Under the pieces are notes generated by a model, which was not told where the DNA came from, ran no database searches, and saw only the letters and a program-made list of their open reading frames with translations. From assembly GCA_946405105.1 (NCBI GenBank), contig CAMJFY010000015.1, positions 1 through 32,613 of the forward strand: a stretch of DNA of 32,613 nt, given 5' to 3'. Source of the stretch: an uncultured Caryophanales bacterium. GTDB taxonomy: Bacteria; Bacillota_I; Bacilli_A; Acholeplasmatales; Anaeroplasmataceae. Below are positions 1-7,868 of this stretch, in pieces; the first letter of the stretch is position 1, and each line of letters opens with the position of its first letter. Position numbers and translations under genes: made by a program.

Positions 1-18
1 AATGGGAAAGAGCTTAAT

Positions 19-588
19 ATGAATTATTATAAGGAACATAGTAAAGAGTATATTTTAAAAACTAAAGATGTAGATATGTCTGAAATATATGAATTTTTTT
101 TGAAACATGTAACATCAAAAGGAAAAATACTGGATATTGGCTTTGGAAGCGGAAGAGATTTGATTTATTTTAAATCAGTTGGATTTGAAGTTGAAGGTAT
201 AGACTTAGAACTTAAGTTTGTCAATGAAGCATTAAAATTAGGGTTGAATGTATCGTGTTTAAGTATATTAGATTGCAATAATAATATAGAAGAATATGAT
301 TATATATGGGCTTCTGCATCATTGCTTCATATAGAAAAAGGACTACTAACTAAAGCATTTCAAAACTGCAGTTATATGTTAAAAAAAGAAGGTATCATGT
401 ATTGTTCTTTTAAATATGGCGATTTTGAAGGGATTATCGATGATAGATATTACATATATTTAACTGAAGAAACGATTAATAAGTATCTTGAAGGAACTAG
501 TTTAAAAGTATTAGATATTAAAGTTACAAATGATAAATTAAACAGAGGCAACAATTGGATCAATATAATTTTGAAGAAAAGGAACTAG
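19..588 (+). CDS. Class I SAM-dependent methyltransferase
   Basis: Small (189 aa) Rossmann-fold methyltransferase. The SAM-binding motif I is clear at residues 38-46 (ILDIGFGSG), followed by an acidic residue after the second strand (GFEVEGIDLE) and the later WASASLLHI segment typical of motif IV in this group. The start MNYYKEHSKEY...DMSEIY resembles the usual N terminus of these short bacterial methyltransferases, so I accept ATG 19, although the frame stays open to the window edge. The stop codon overlaps the AGGAGG of the next gene, so translation is probably coupled. The substrate cannot be told from sequence. The pairing with a nuclease-helicase could mean an accessory or defence locus, but that is inference. 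Confidence 0.8.
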   Translation: MNYYKEHSKEYILKTKDVDMSEIYEFFLKHVTSKGKILDIGFGSGRDLIYFKSVGFEVEGIDLELKFVNEALKLGLNVSCLSILDCNNNIEEYDYIWASASLLHIEKGLLTKAFQNCSYMLKKEGIMYCSFKYGDFEGIIDDRYYIYLTEETINKYLEGTSLKVLDIKVTNDKLNRGNNWINIILKKRN

Positions 589-598
589 GAGGATGATT

Positions 599-2686
599 AT
601 GGAACCACGTTTGAGAAAAACTCCAGGAAGAACATATTATGAATCGACAATAGAGGATTTTGCATTAAATCAAAAAGCTCGTGATATTGTTGATTTTTTG
701 ACTGAGAGTGATGAATATTCTGATCCATATTCACTACATCTTCAACAAAATGCATGGGCAAATCAAATAAGTATTTTAAAAAAATATTTAAGTGATAAAA
801 AAGGGTATATTTTTTTTGAATATGTATTGTCTAGAGTTAATATGAGAATTGATGTTGTTTTACTTATGGATGATATAGTATATTCACTTGAATTTAAAAA
901 CAATGAAATATCTTTCTTAGAAGATGACATTGATCAAGCAGAAGGATATGGATACGCATTAAAGAATTTCTATGAAGTAAATAGAGATAAGTATGTTGTT
1001 CCTATTTTAATTGCTACAAAAGCTCCAGATATTGCATGTTCAGATGGGGCTGATTTGGGAATAGATAAGCTTTTTTCTTTATTCAAAGCAAACACAAATA
1101 AAATGGAACAATATATTGATACTATAAGGGCTAAGTATGGTTCAGAGGTAATCTATACTGAAGATGACTTGGAACAATGGATTAATTCACCATTTAAACC
1201 AAATCCCACAATCATTCAAAGTGCCAGGTCAATTTATATGAATAACCAAGTTGATGAATTCTTTAAATTTGATGCTGGCGAAGAAAATTTAAAAATAACT
1301 GAAAATACTGTAGAGGAAATAATTAAAGAAGCGAAGAACAATAAAAAGAAAATTATTTGTTTTGTTTCTGGTGTTCCTGGTGCTGGTAAAACTTTAGTTG
1401 GATTAGATCTTGCAGGGAAAACAAGAAATGATATAACCAAGGATTTACCAGATGCAATTTTTTTCAGTGGTAATGGTCCTTTAATTAACGTTTTAACCGA
1501 AGCACTAGGAAGAGATGCTTATAAGATTAATCCTGATAAGTATTCAAGTAAATATAGAGCAGTTAATGATGTGAAAGCTTTTATTCAGGATTTACATGCA
1601 TTTAAGCAAGATATTATTGCATCTAAAAAGAAAAATAAAATTGATGAGAATGTATTAATATTTGATGAAGCCCAAAGAGTATGGGATGAAGACCAGCTTG
1701 AAGCTTGGCTTACAAAAAAAGGTGCTGATAAATCTTATTTTGGTATTTCTGAGGCTGATTTATTATTAAGCACTTTCGATGAAAAAGAATGGGGAGTAAT
1801 TGTGGCTTTAGTTGGATTAGGTCAAGATATTCATACTGGAGAAAATGGTCTTGGAGTATGGTTTAAATCTTTGTTAGAGAAAAATATTGCTTGGGACATT
1901 AGATTATCTAAAGAAATTTTTAATCAAAATGCTGATATATTAGATGGATACAAGGATAGAATACTTAATTGCCCTAGAGTAATGGAGAATTCTGGTCTAT
2001 ATTTGAAAACATGTATTAGAACTCCAAGAGCAAAGAATTTATCGGAATTCTCAGAAGCTTTATTACATAACGAACCTGAAAAAGCTCGAAATGCTATAGA
2101 AAAATTTGATAACTATCCAATTTGTATTACTAGAGACTTAAGAGAAGCTGAACAATTTATTTTAAGTAATACAAAAAGAAAAGAAAGATGTGGCAAATTA
2201 TGTAGTAGTAACAGCAAAATATTAGGTAGAACTAGTCACTGTTTTGATAATATTGATAACTGGCATTTTGCAAATTGGATGTTGGACGAGAATGGAAGAG
2301 ATTCTTCAAATTCTATGATTTTTTCAGCATCGGAATTTAATATTCAAGGCCTTGAAATCGATTGGGCATTATTAGGTTGGGATATGGATATGTATTATTC
2401 TAATGGTAATTGGCATGAACAAAAAATGCTAACTCCTAAAAGATTTAAAGAAAGTACAGAAATACAGAAAAAACATATACTTAACTCTTATCGTGTATTA
2501 TTGACACGAGCAAGAAAGGGAATAATTATTTATATACCAAAAGTTGGTGATTTTGAAGATAAATATGATGTTAGTAAGTATTTAGATTCAACATATGAAT
2601 ATTTTAAGTCTTGTGGAATAAAAGACATAAATGAAACAACTAATATATTTAAGAGAATTCCTGATGCAATTAGGTTGCCATTTTAA
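599..2686 (+). CDS. PD-(D/E)XK-like nuclease fused to DUF2075 (Schlafen-type) helicase
   Basis: A protein of 695 aa when started at ATG 599. The upstream ATG 593 directly abuts AGGAGG (587-592), too close for initiation, while 599 lies 6 nt after it. Residues about 80-125 read RIDVVLL...YSLEFKN...QAEGYGYAL, the D...ExK pattern of a PD-(D/E)XK nuclease-like fold. A P-loop NTPase follows: Walker A GVPGAGKT near 258-265, Walker B LIFDEAQR near 353-360, an IQGLEID segment near 580 and a C-terminal LLTRARKG motif VI near 635, as in DUF2075 proteins related to the Schlafen helicase domain. It likely acts on DNA or RNA. It is coupled to the methyltransferase upstream. The nuclease assignment is by motif only; the helicase fold is more certain. 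Confidence 0.82.
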   Translation: MEPRLRKTPGRTYYESTIEDFALNQKARDIVDFLTESDEYSDPYSLHLQQNAWANQISILKKYLSDKKGYIFFEYVLSRVNMRIDVVLLMDDIVYSLEFKNNEISFLEDDIDQAEGYGYALKNFYEVNRDKYVVPILIATKAPDIACSDGADLGIDKLFSLFKANTNKMEQYIDTIRAKYGSEVIYTEDDLEQWINSPFKPNPTIIQSARSIYMNNQVDEFFKFDAGEENLKITENTVEEIIKEAKNNKKKIICFVSGVPGAGKTLVGLDLAGKTRNDITKDLPDAIFFSGNGPLINVLTEALGRDAYKINPDKYSSKYRAVNDVKAFIQDLHAFKQDIIASKKKNKIDENVLIFDEAQRVWDEDQLEAWLTKKGADKSYFGISEADLLLSTFDEKEWGVIVALVGLGQDIHTGENGLGVWFKSLLEKNIAWDIRLSKEIFNQNADILDGYKDRILNCPRVMENSGLYLKTCIRTPRAKNLSEFSEALLHNEPEKARNAIEKFDNYPICITRDLREAEQFILSNTKRKERCGKLCSSNSKILGRTSHCFDNIDNWHFANWMLDENGRDSSNSMIFSASEFNIQGLEIDWALLGWDMDMYYSNGNWHEQKMLTPKRFKESTEIQKKHILNSYRVLLTRARKGIIIYIPKVGDFEDKYDVSKYLDSTYEYFKSCGIKDINETTNIFKRIPDAIRLPF

Positions 2687-2720
2687 TAAATAATTGATAC
2701 ACTTTAGAGTGATTAAAAAG

Positions 2721-2765
2721 ATAAGGCTTGACTCATATATTAGAGTCAGGCCTTATTTTATCTTT
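2721..2765 (+). terminator. Rho-independent terminator after the helicase gene
   Basis: A 14-bp stem (2721-2734 with 2743-2756, one G-U pair) with loop ATATATTA is followed by a T-rich run. It ends the methyltransferase-helicase operon. Confidence 0.85.
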
Positions 2766-2894
2766 GCGTTCTAATAATTATTTTAATTATTAACAGCTTT
2801 CAAATATGGAAAAAATATAAAAAAAGTAATATAATAATAAAACATAGAGTTATAGTTCATTACTAAGTTGTTTTGTTAGGGGATGATTTATAAT

Positions 2895-3977
2895 ATGGAA
2901 TTATTTAAAGATTATTTATTGTACAACTGGGCAATGATATTAGTCTTATTAGCTTTCATTATTATGCTAATAATTACTGTCTTCTTAGATAAAAGAACTA
3001 TTATGAGAATGTATATTTTAATAGCTTCTGTATTCATTTTATCTATTGTAGTATTTGTTGAATTTTATTTAGGAGATATAAATGAATATAATGAAGTAAG
3101 AGTCGTCTTAACCGCAATTAGGTATAGTTCAACCCCAATAATAATCGCGTTGATATTATTAACTTTAGTAAAAAAATCAAGGTGGTTTGTATTAATTCCA
3201 GCATTCATATTAACTATAATTAATATTATTTCTATATTTACAGGAATAGTATTTAGTGTAAATGCGTTTGGTGATTTAAAAAGAGGTCCACTAGGTTATC
3301 TTCCATATATAGGCGTAGGTGTATATAGTGTTGCGTTAGTTATTACTTTAGTTAGACAAGCTAATAAGCAACCAACAGAAATAATACCAATTATATTTTT
3401 AGCTTTCTCATTCTCAACTGGATTAGTATTCCCATTTATAATTGGTAAAGATTATTCAAAATTATTCACTACATCTTTAGCGATAGCTTTATTCGTATAT
3501 TATGTATTCTTAATATTACAATTAACTAAAAAAGATGCCTTAACAGGTTTATTAAATAGACAAGCATATTATTCATTTATTAGTGCAAATGCTAAAGATA
3601 TTACTGCAATAATATCAATAGATATGAATGGATTAAAGGCTATTAATGATACTCAGGGACACCAAGCAGGTGATGATGCTATATCAAGTGTTGCAGTAAG
3701 CCTACAAAGAGCGACAAAATATAGACAAACTGCTTATAGAATTGGTGGAGATGAATTCGTAATAATTTGTTATAAAACTAAAAAAGAAGATCTAGATGTT
3801 TTATTAACAAGAATTAATAATAATTTATCTAGCACAACATATAGTTGTTCAATTGGTTATTGTTTTGATAATAGTGATGATAAAAATATTGATGATATGA
3901 TAAAAATATCTGATGATATGATGTATCAAGATAAAGCTAACTATTATGAAAAGAATGGCTTAAAAAGAAGAAATTAA
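2895..3977 (+). CDS. Membrane-bound diguanylate cyclase (GGDEF)
   Basis: A 360-aa protein that makes cyclic-di-GMP from GTP at the membrane. About seven hydrophobic helices occupy residues 12-210 and are followed by a C-terminal GGDEF domain. That domain shows DALTGLLNR at about 214, DMNGLKAINDTQGHQAGD at about 243-260, and an intact RIGGDEFV with GGDEF at 284-288. The position of the inhibitory I-site (RxxD five residues before GGDEF) reads KYRQ, so product inhibition is probably absent. The start is ATG 2895 with AGGGGATGAT upstream; ATG 2883 lies inside that ribosome site. It stands alone between two terminators. The N-terminal sensor is not a family I can name, so the signal is unknown. 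Confidence 0.9.
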   Translation: MELFKDYLLYNWAMILVLLAFIIMLIITVFLDKRTIMRMYILIASVFILSIVVFVEFYLGDINEYNEVRVVLTAIRYSSTPIIIALILLTLVKKSRWFVLIPAFILTIINIISIFTGIVFSVNAFGDLKRGPLGYLPYIGVGVYSVALVITLVRQANKQPTEIIPIIFLAFSFSTGLVFPFIIGKDYSKLFTTSLAIALFVYYVFLILQLTKKDALTGLLNRQAYYSFISANAKDITAIISIDMNGLKAINDTQGHQAGDDAISSVAVSLQRATKYRQTAYRIGGDEFVIICYKTKKEDLDVLLTRINNNLSSTTYSCSIGYCFDNSDDKNIDDMIKISDDMMYQDKANYYEKNGLKRRN

Positions 3978-4005
3978 GAAAAAGCATTAAAAATATTACA
4001 TTTAT

Positions 4006-4030
4006 AACAGCTAGCAATAGCTGTTTTTTT
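4006..4030 (+). terminator. Terminator after the GGDEF gene
   Basis: Stem AACAGCTA (4006-4013) pairs with TAGCTGTT (4018-4025), with loop GCAA and a trailing T run. Confidence 0.85.
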
Positions 4031-4142
4031 AATAAATATGGCATATTTATCTTTATATTATATCGTGGTAAAATTATTAAAAAGGATTATCTATATAGAT
4101 ATTTAATGTCTCATATTATAAAAAATAAAGGATGTGATTTTT

Positions 4143-4610
4143 ATGATGCTAGCACAAGCTATTGAAATGCAAAATGAATTAGCTAAAAAATATTGTAATA
4201 AAGAATATTTTAAAATATCACTAGAGCATTTTAATAATGAATCAAAATCAAATAATGTTAAGATATCTGAAATGATAATGTATATTATAGATATTATTTG
4301 TAAAGAAACAGAAGAATCTATATCTAAAGGTTTATTAATAAATATTAAGACAGCTAAATTAACTGATATTCAAAATAATCGAATAATTAATATATCTAAA
4401 AATGCTGATGATTATTTTGGTGGAGTAATAGTAACAGGTGCTGGCGTTGCTTACAGCCTTGGTGGCGTTATTGGAGCTGTAATAGGAGCTAATTATGCAG
4501 CTAGTCGCAATAATGAAGAGGATGCAATAAATAAATTTACTTCAACATTAAATAATTGTATAAAAGCATATACAGATTGTCTATTTGAAAACAATTATAT
4601 GTATATGTAA
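4143..4610 (+). CDS. Small glycine-zipper protein of unknown function
   Basis: A 155-aa protein I do not recognise. The first two-thirds is helical and charged. Near residues 93-121 there is a Gly/Ala stretch (GGVIVTGAGVAYSLGGVIG... GANYAASRN) with repeated GxxxG spacing, typical of glycine-zipper membrane-associated helices. A further helix with two Cys residues follows. The start ATG 4143 sits after AAGGATGTGAT; the GTG at 4134 belongs to that ribosome site. It is a single-gene unit with its own terminator. It may be a membrane-associated or pore-like small protein, which is inference from composition. Confidence 0.6.
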   Translation: MMLAQAIEMQNELAKKYCNKEYFKISLEHFNNESKSNNVKISEMIMYIIDIICKETEESISKGLLINIKTAKLTDIQNNRIINISKNADDYFGGVIVTGAGVAYSLGGVIGAVIGANYAASRNNEEDAINKFTSTLNNCIKAYTDCLFENNYMYM

Positions 4611-4637
4611 TTAAAAAAATTTTATGTTAAAAATAAG

Positions 4638-4669
4638 AGTAATCAATCCAAAATTGATTACTTTTTTTA
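4638..4669 (+). terminator. Terminator after the glycine-zipper gene
   Basis: A perfect 10-bp stem (AGTAATCAAT, 4638-4647, with ATTGATTACT, 4653-4662) and loop CCAAA, followed by seven T. Confidence 0.9.
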
Positions 4670-4718
4670 TTTTTTAAATACTTTGTATTTAACAAAAAAT
4701 ATTTATAAAAATATCCCA

Positions 4719-4741
4719 ATTCCTATTGACTTAGTAGGAAT
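4719..4741. promoter_or_regulatory. Operator 1, Rrf2/CymR-like palindrome
   Basis: A perfect inverted repeat ATTCCTA-N9-TAGGAAT that covers the -35 hexamer of the sulfhydrylase promoter. The architecture fits Rrf2-family sites known to control cysteine genes in Bacillota. An Rrf2 regulator is encoded 1.6 kb downstream. Confidence 0.7.
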
Positions 4742-4754
4742 AGAAATGTATAAT
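4726..4754 (+). promoter_or_regulatory. Sigma-A promoter of the leader-sulfhydrylase unit
   Basis: TTGACT (4726-4731), a 17-nt spacer, and TATAAT (4749-4754). The expected start of transcription is near 4761. Confidence 0.85.
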
Positions 4755-4760
4755 AAGGCT

Positions 4761-4783
4761 AATCCTACCAAACAGATAGGAAT
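4761..4783. promoter_or_regulatory. Operator 2, second copy of the palindrome
   Basis: AATCCTA-N9-TAGGAAT has the same half-site and spacing as operator 1 with one mismatch, and covers about +1 to +23. Its centre is 42 bp from that of operator 1, close to four helical turns, so both sites face the same side of the DNA. Confidence 0.65.
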
Positions 4784-4812
4784 TAAAAAATAATAAATGA
4801 AGGAGTGATATT

Positions 4813-4917
4813 GTGGCAAAATTAAATATTAAACGATGTTTGGGTTTATCCCGAATGTGTAGCTTGAAGAATTGGAGTCGCAATGTCATGTGCTGTGGCT
4901 CAGTAAATAATAATTAA
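4813..4917 (+). CDS. Cysteine-rich leader peptide upstream of the sulfhydrylase
   Basis: A 34-codon reading frame with a strong ribosome site (AAGGAGTGAT, 4800-4809) and GTG start at 7 nt. The peptide begins VAKLNIKRCLGLSRMC and ends NVMCCGSVNNN, with Cys at positions 9, 16, 27 and 28 (12% Cys). It lies between a good promoter and the homocysteine/cysteine-forming enzyme. A Cys-codon-rich leader in this place suggests translation-dependent sensing of Cys-tRNA, as cysteine attenuators do elsewhere. A bioactive small protein is the alternative. The frame and ribosome site are seen directly; the regulatory role is inferred. Confidence 0.65.
   Translation: MAKLNIKRCLGLSRMCSLKNWSRNVMCCGSVNNN
4875..4901 (+). 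promoter_or_regulatory. Hairpin containing the Cys-Cys codons of the leader
   Basis: GAGTCGCA (4875-4882) can pair with TGTGGCTC (4894-4901), giving 8 bp with two G-U pairs and an 11-nt loop. The tandem Cys codons (4891-4896) overlap the 3' arm. No poly-U follows; instead 4902-4979 contains no C at all, so any attenuation would not use a standard terminator. Confidence 0.45.
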
Positions 4918-4974
4918 TTTATAAAATATGAAAGAAGAAAGAAAAAAATAAAAGAAAAGTTGAGGAAAGAAAAA

Positions 4975-6258
4975 ATGAGCAAGAATTATAAATTTGAAAC
5001 ATTACAATTACATGCAGGTCAAGAAAATCCAGATTCTGCAACAGGAGCTAGAGCAGTTCCTATTTATTTAACATCATCATATGTATTTAACAACAGCCAA
5101 CATGCTGCTGATAGATTTGGTTTACGTGATGCAGGAAACATCTATGGTAGATTAACAAACCCTACTCAAGGTGTATTTGAAGAAAGAATTAGAGCACTTG
5201 AAAATGGTTCTGGTGCTTTAGCAGTAGCTTCAGGTGCTGCAGCTATCACATATACTATCCAAGCATTAGCATTCTCAGGTGATCATATTGTTGCTGCTAA
5301 CAATATTTATGGTGGATCTATTAACTTATTACAACATACATTACCTAATTATGGTATTACAACAACATTTGTAAAGCCTGAACCAGAAGATATTGAAAAG
5401 GCAATTAAGGAAAATACTAAGGCAGTATTCATTGAAACATTAGGAAATCCAAATTCAGATGTTGTAGATATTGAATCAATTGCTAAAGTAGCACATAAGC
5501 ACAATATTCCACTTGTTGTAGATTCAACATTTGCTACACCATTCTTAGTTAGACCACTAGAATATGGTGCTGATATTGTAGTTCATTCAGCTACTAAGTT
5601 CATCACTGGTCATGGTACTGGTCTTGGTGGTGTAATTATTGAAGGTGGTAAATTCGATTGGAAGAAGAGCGGAAAGTTCAAGCATTTAGTTGAACCAAAT
5701 GTATCTTACCATGGTGTATCATTCTATGATGCAGTTGGACCACAAGCATTTGTTACATATATTAGAGCAATTTTACTTCGTGATACAGGAGCAGCTATTT
5801 CTCCAGTAAATGCATTCGTTGCATTACAAGGATTAGAAACTTTATCTCTACGTGTTGAACGTCATGTTGAAAATGCACTTAAGGTTGTACAATTCTTAAA
5901 TAAGCATCCAAAGGTTTCTCGTGTAAACCATCCATCTATTTCAACAGATAAGAAGCAACAAGAATTATATAAGAAATATTATCCAAATGGTGGAGGATCA
6001 ATCTTCACATTTGATGTTAAGGGTGGAGAAAAAGAAGCTAAGGCATTTATTGATAATTTAAAGATTTTCTCATTACTTGCAAATGTTGCAGATGTTAAGT
6101 CTTTAGTTATTCACCCAGCTTCTACAACACATTCAGAAATGACTGCAGATGAATTAGCATCAGTAGGAATTTATGGTAGTACAGTAAGATTATCAATTGG
6201 TACAGAACATATTGATGATATTATTGATGATTTAGAGCAAGCATTTAAGGCAATCTAA
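4975..6258 (+). CDS. metY: O-acetylhomoserine sulfhydrylase (PLP enzyme)
   Basis: A 427-aa cytoplasmic PLP enzyme of the Cys/Met metabolism family. It converts O-acetylhomoserine plus sulfide to homocysteine, and some homologues also make cysteine. The cofactor lysine is K208 in SATKFITGHGTGLGG. Other family marks are NIYGRLTNPT near residue 55, an SGAAAI segment near 86 and the C-terminal STTHS...VRLSIGTEH. The start ATG 4975 follows GAGGAAAG (4962-4969); the in-frame TTG at 4960 has no ribosome site. It is controlled by the twin operators and probably by the leader peptide. Full length for the family. MetY is preferred to cystathionine synthase or lyase by its length of about 430 aa and overall pattern. 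Confidence 0.92.
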   Translation: MSKNYKFETLQLHAGQENPDSATGARAVPIYLTSSYVFNNSQHAADRFGLRDAGNIYGRLTNPTQGVFEERIRALENGSGALAVASGAAAITYTIQALAFSGDHIVAANNIYGGSINLLQHTLPNYGITTTFVKPEPEDIEKAIKENTKAVFIETLGNPNSDVVDIESIAKVAHKHNIPLVVDSTFATPFLVRPLEYGADIVVHSATKFITGHGTGLGGVIIEGGKFDWKKSGKFKHLVEPNVSYHGVSFYDAVGPQAFVTYIRAILLRDTGAAISPVNAFVALQGLETLSLRVERHVENALKVVQFLNKHPKVSRVNHPSISTDKKQQELYKKYYPNGGGSIFTFDVKGGEKEAKAFIDNLKIFSLLANVADVKSLVIHPASTTHSEMTADELASVGIYGSTVRLSIGTEHIDDIIDDLEQAFKAI

Positions 6259-6333
6259 AAGATATAAGTTATATACTGGGAGAGTTTTAGTAGCTTATGT
6301 CTATTGTTAGTAACAAAAACTATTTATTATTCT

Positions 6334-6361
6334 TTGAATAATTACTTAAAGATGATATAAT
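6334..6361 (+). promoter_or_regulatory. Promoter of the Rrf2-cysK operon
   Basis: TTGAAT (6334-6339), a 16-nt spacer, and TATAAT (6356-6361). A single TAGGAAT half-site (6378-6384) lies in the 5' leader; its partner position does not match, so autoregulation through the same operator is possible but weakly supported. Confidence 0.7.
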
Positions 6362-6396
6362 AAACATAGTAAGTTGCTAGGAATGGAGTGATTATA

Positions 6397-6831
6397 ATGA
6401 TATCTACAAAAGGAAGATACGCTTTACGATTAATGATTGATATATCTTCATATTCAAACGGTAATCCTGTTACATTAAAGGATATATCAAAAAGACAGGA
6501 CATTTCAATCAAATATTTAGAACAGGTTGTATCATTATTAGTAAAAAGAGGATATTTAATCAGTGTTAGAGGTAATAATGGGGGTTATTTACTTGCTAAA
6601 GACGCTAAAGAGTATACTGCCGGAGATATTATTAGATGTGCCGAAGGTACATTAGCTCCAGTATCATGTCTTCAGACAGATTGTAATGTCTGTCCAAGAA
6701 AGGATATTTGTTCTACAATAGAATTCTGGAAAGGATTCTATAATGTAGTTAACAATTACGTTGATAGCGTAACATTAGAGGATTTAAAGAGTGAAGAACT
6801 ATTAAAAATAGGAAATGATTATAGTATATAA
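6397..6831 (+). CDS. Rrf2-family regulator with four-Cys cluster (CymR/IscR-like)
   Basis: A 144-aa winged-helix repressor. The N terminus MISTKGRYALRLMIDI and the recognition region ISIKYLEQVVSLLVKRGYLISVRGNNGGYLL are characteristic of Rrf2 proteins. It carries SCLQTDCNVCPRKDIC (CX4CX2CX5C), a cluster that could bind Fe-S as in IscR, whereas B. subtilis CymR lacks it. The gene is immediately upstream of cysK; in Bacillus and Staphylococcus the CysK protein is the corepressor partner of CymR, so the pairing is meaningful. The likely targets are the palindromes at 4719-4783. The start is ATG 6397; the GTG at 6388 is part of the ribosome site GGAGTGAT. Whether it senses Fe-S, cysteine or O-acetylserine through CysK cannot be told here. 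Confidence 0.88.
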   Translation: MISTKGRYALRLMIDISSYSNGNPVTLKDISKRQDISIKYLEQVVSLLVKRGYLISVRGNNGGYLLAKDAKEYTAGDIIRCAEGTLAPVSCLQTDCNVCPRKDICSTIEFWKGFYNVVNNYVDSVTLEDLKSEELLKIGNDYSI

Positions 6832-6847
6832 GAGGAAGGTAAAAAAT

Positions 6848-7783
6848 ATGAGCAATATTTATAAATCAATTACAGAATTAATCGGAAAAACTCCATTAAT
6901 CGAATTAGTTAATTTTAACAGTGAGAACAATTTACAAGCAACTATTATCGCAAAGATTGAAGGCTTCAATCCTGCTGGATCTGTAAAGGATAGAGTAGCA
7001 AAATCAATTATTGAGGATTATGAGGCTAGAGGTTTATTAAAGAAGGGTTCAACAATTATTGAACCAACAAGTGGTAACACAGGTATCGGTCTTGCCGCTA
7101 TAGCAGCAGCTAAAGGATATAGATTAATTATCACATTACCAGAAACAATGTCAGTTGAAAGAAGAAACCTAATTAAGGCATATGGTGCTGAATTAGTATT
7201 AACTGATGGTTCTAAAGGTATGAAGGGTGCAATTGCCAAAGCAAATGAATTAAATCAAGAGATTCCAAATTCTATTATTGCAGGACAATTCGTAAATCCT
7301 GCAAATCCAAAAGCACACTATGAGACAACCGGCCCAGAGATTTGGAATGACACTGACGGTGACATTGATATCTTCGTTTCAGGTGTTGGTACTGGTGGAA
7401 CTATTTCAGGTGTAGGTAAATATTTAAAGGAAAAGAATAAAAACATTAAAATTGTTGCAGTAGAACCAGCAACATCAGCTGTATTATCAACTGGAGTTGC
7501 AGGACCACATAAAATCCAAGGTATTGGTGCAGGATTCATTCCTGATACATTAGACACATCAATTTATGATGAAATTATTACAGTACCTAATGAAGAAGCA
7601 TTTAAGGCTGGTGCTGAGGTTGCAAAGACTGATGGTGTATTCGTTGGTATTTCATCAGGTGCAGCATTATATGCAGCTAGATTATTAGCACAAAGACCTG
7701 AAAATAAAGGTAAAAAGATTGTAGCATTATTACCAGATAATGGTGATAGATACTTATCAACTCCTTTATTTAATAACAATTAA
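6848..7783 (+). CDS. cysK: Cysteine synthase A (O-acetylserine sulfhydrylase)
   Basis: A 311-aa PLP enzyme that makes cysteine from O-acetylserine and sulfide. The cofactor lysine is K47 in PAGSVKDR. Also present are the substrate loop TSGNTG near residues 72-77, the phosphate-binding GTGGT near 180, and the C-terminal PDNGDRYLST. It starts 16 nt after the regulator stop, with ribosome site AGAGGAAGG, and is clearly in the same operon. Full length for CysK. It may also act as the corepressor subunit for the adjacent Rrf2 protein, by analogy with CymR-CysK. Confidence 0.93.
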   Translation: MSNIYKSITELIGKTPLIELVNFNSENNLQATIIAKIEGFNPAGSVKDRVAKSIIEDYEARGLLKKGSTIIEPTSGNTGIGLAAIAAAKGYRLIITLPETMSVERRNLIKAYGAELVLTDGSKGMKGAIAKANELNQEIPNSIIAGQFVNPANPKAHYETTGPEIWNDTDGDIDIFVSGVGTGGTISGVGKYLKEKNKNIKIVAVEPATSAVLSTGVAGPHKIQGIGAGFIPDTLDTSIYDEIITVPNEEAFKAGAEVAKTDGVFVGISSGAALYAARLLAQRPENKGKKIVALLPDNGDRYLSTPLFNNN

Positions 7784-7808
7784 TAATAAATTATTAATAA
7801 TGCCCTAC

Positions 7809-7837
7809 TTGTCAATGACTTATATTTAATATAAAAT
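7809..7837 (+). promoter_or_regulatory. Promoter of the NCS2 permease gene
   Basis: TTGTCA (7809-7814), a 17-nt spacer, and TAAAAT (7832-7837), followed by the strong ribosome site AAGGGGG. No purine riboswitch fits in the short leader. Confidence 0.65.
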
Positions 7838-7868
7838 ATAAGTATATTATTCAAGGGGGCATTTTAAT

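Noticed and set aside
4755-4974. A SAM (S-box) riboswitch or T-box before metY
   Set aside because: The leader is short and is occupied by an operator and a peptide frame. No S-box core or T-box sequence is visible.
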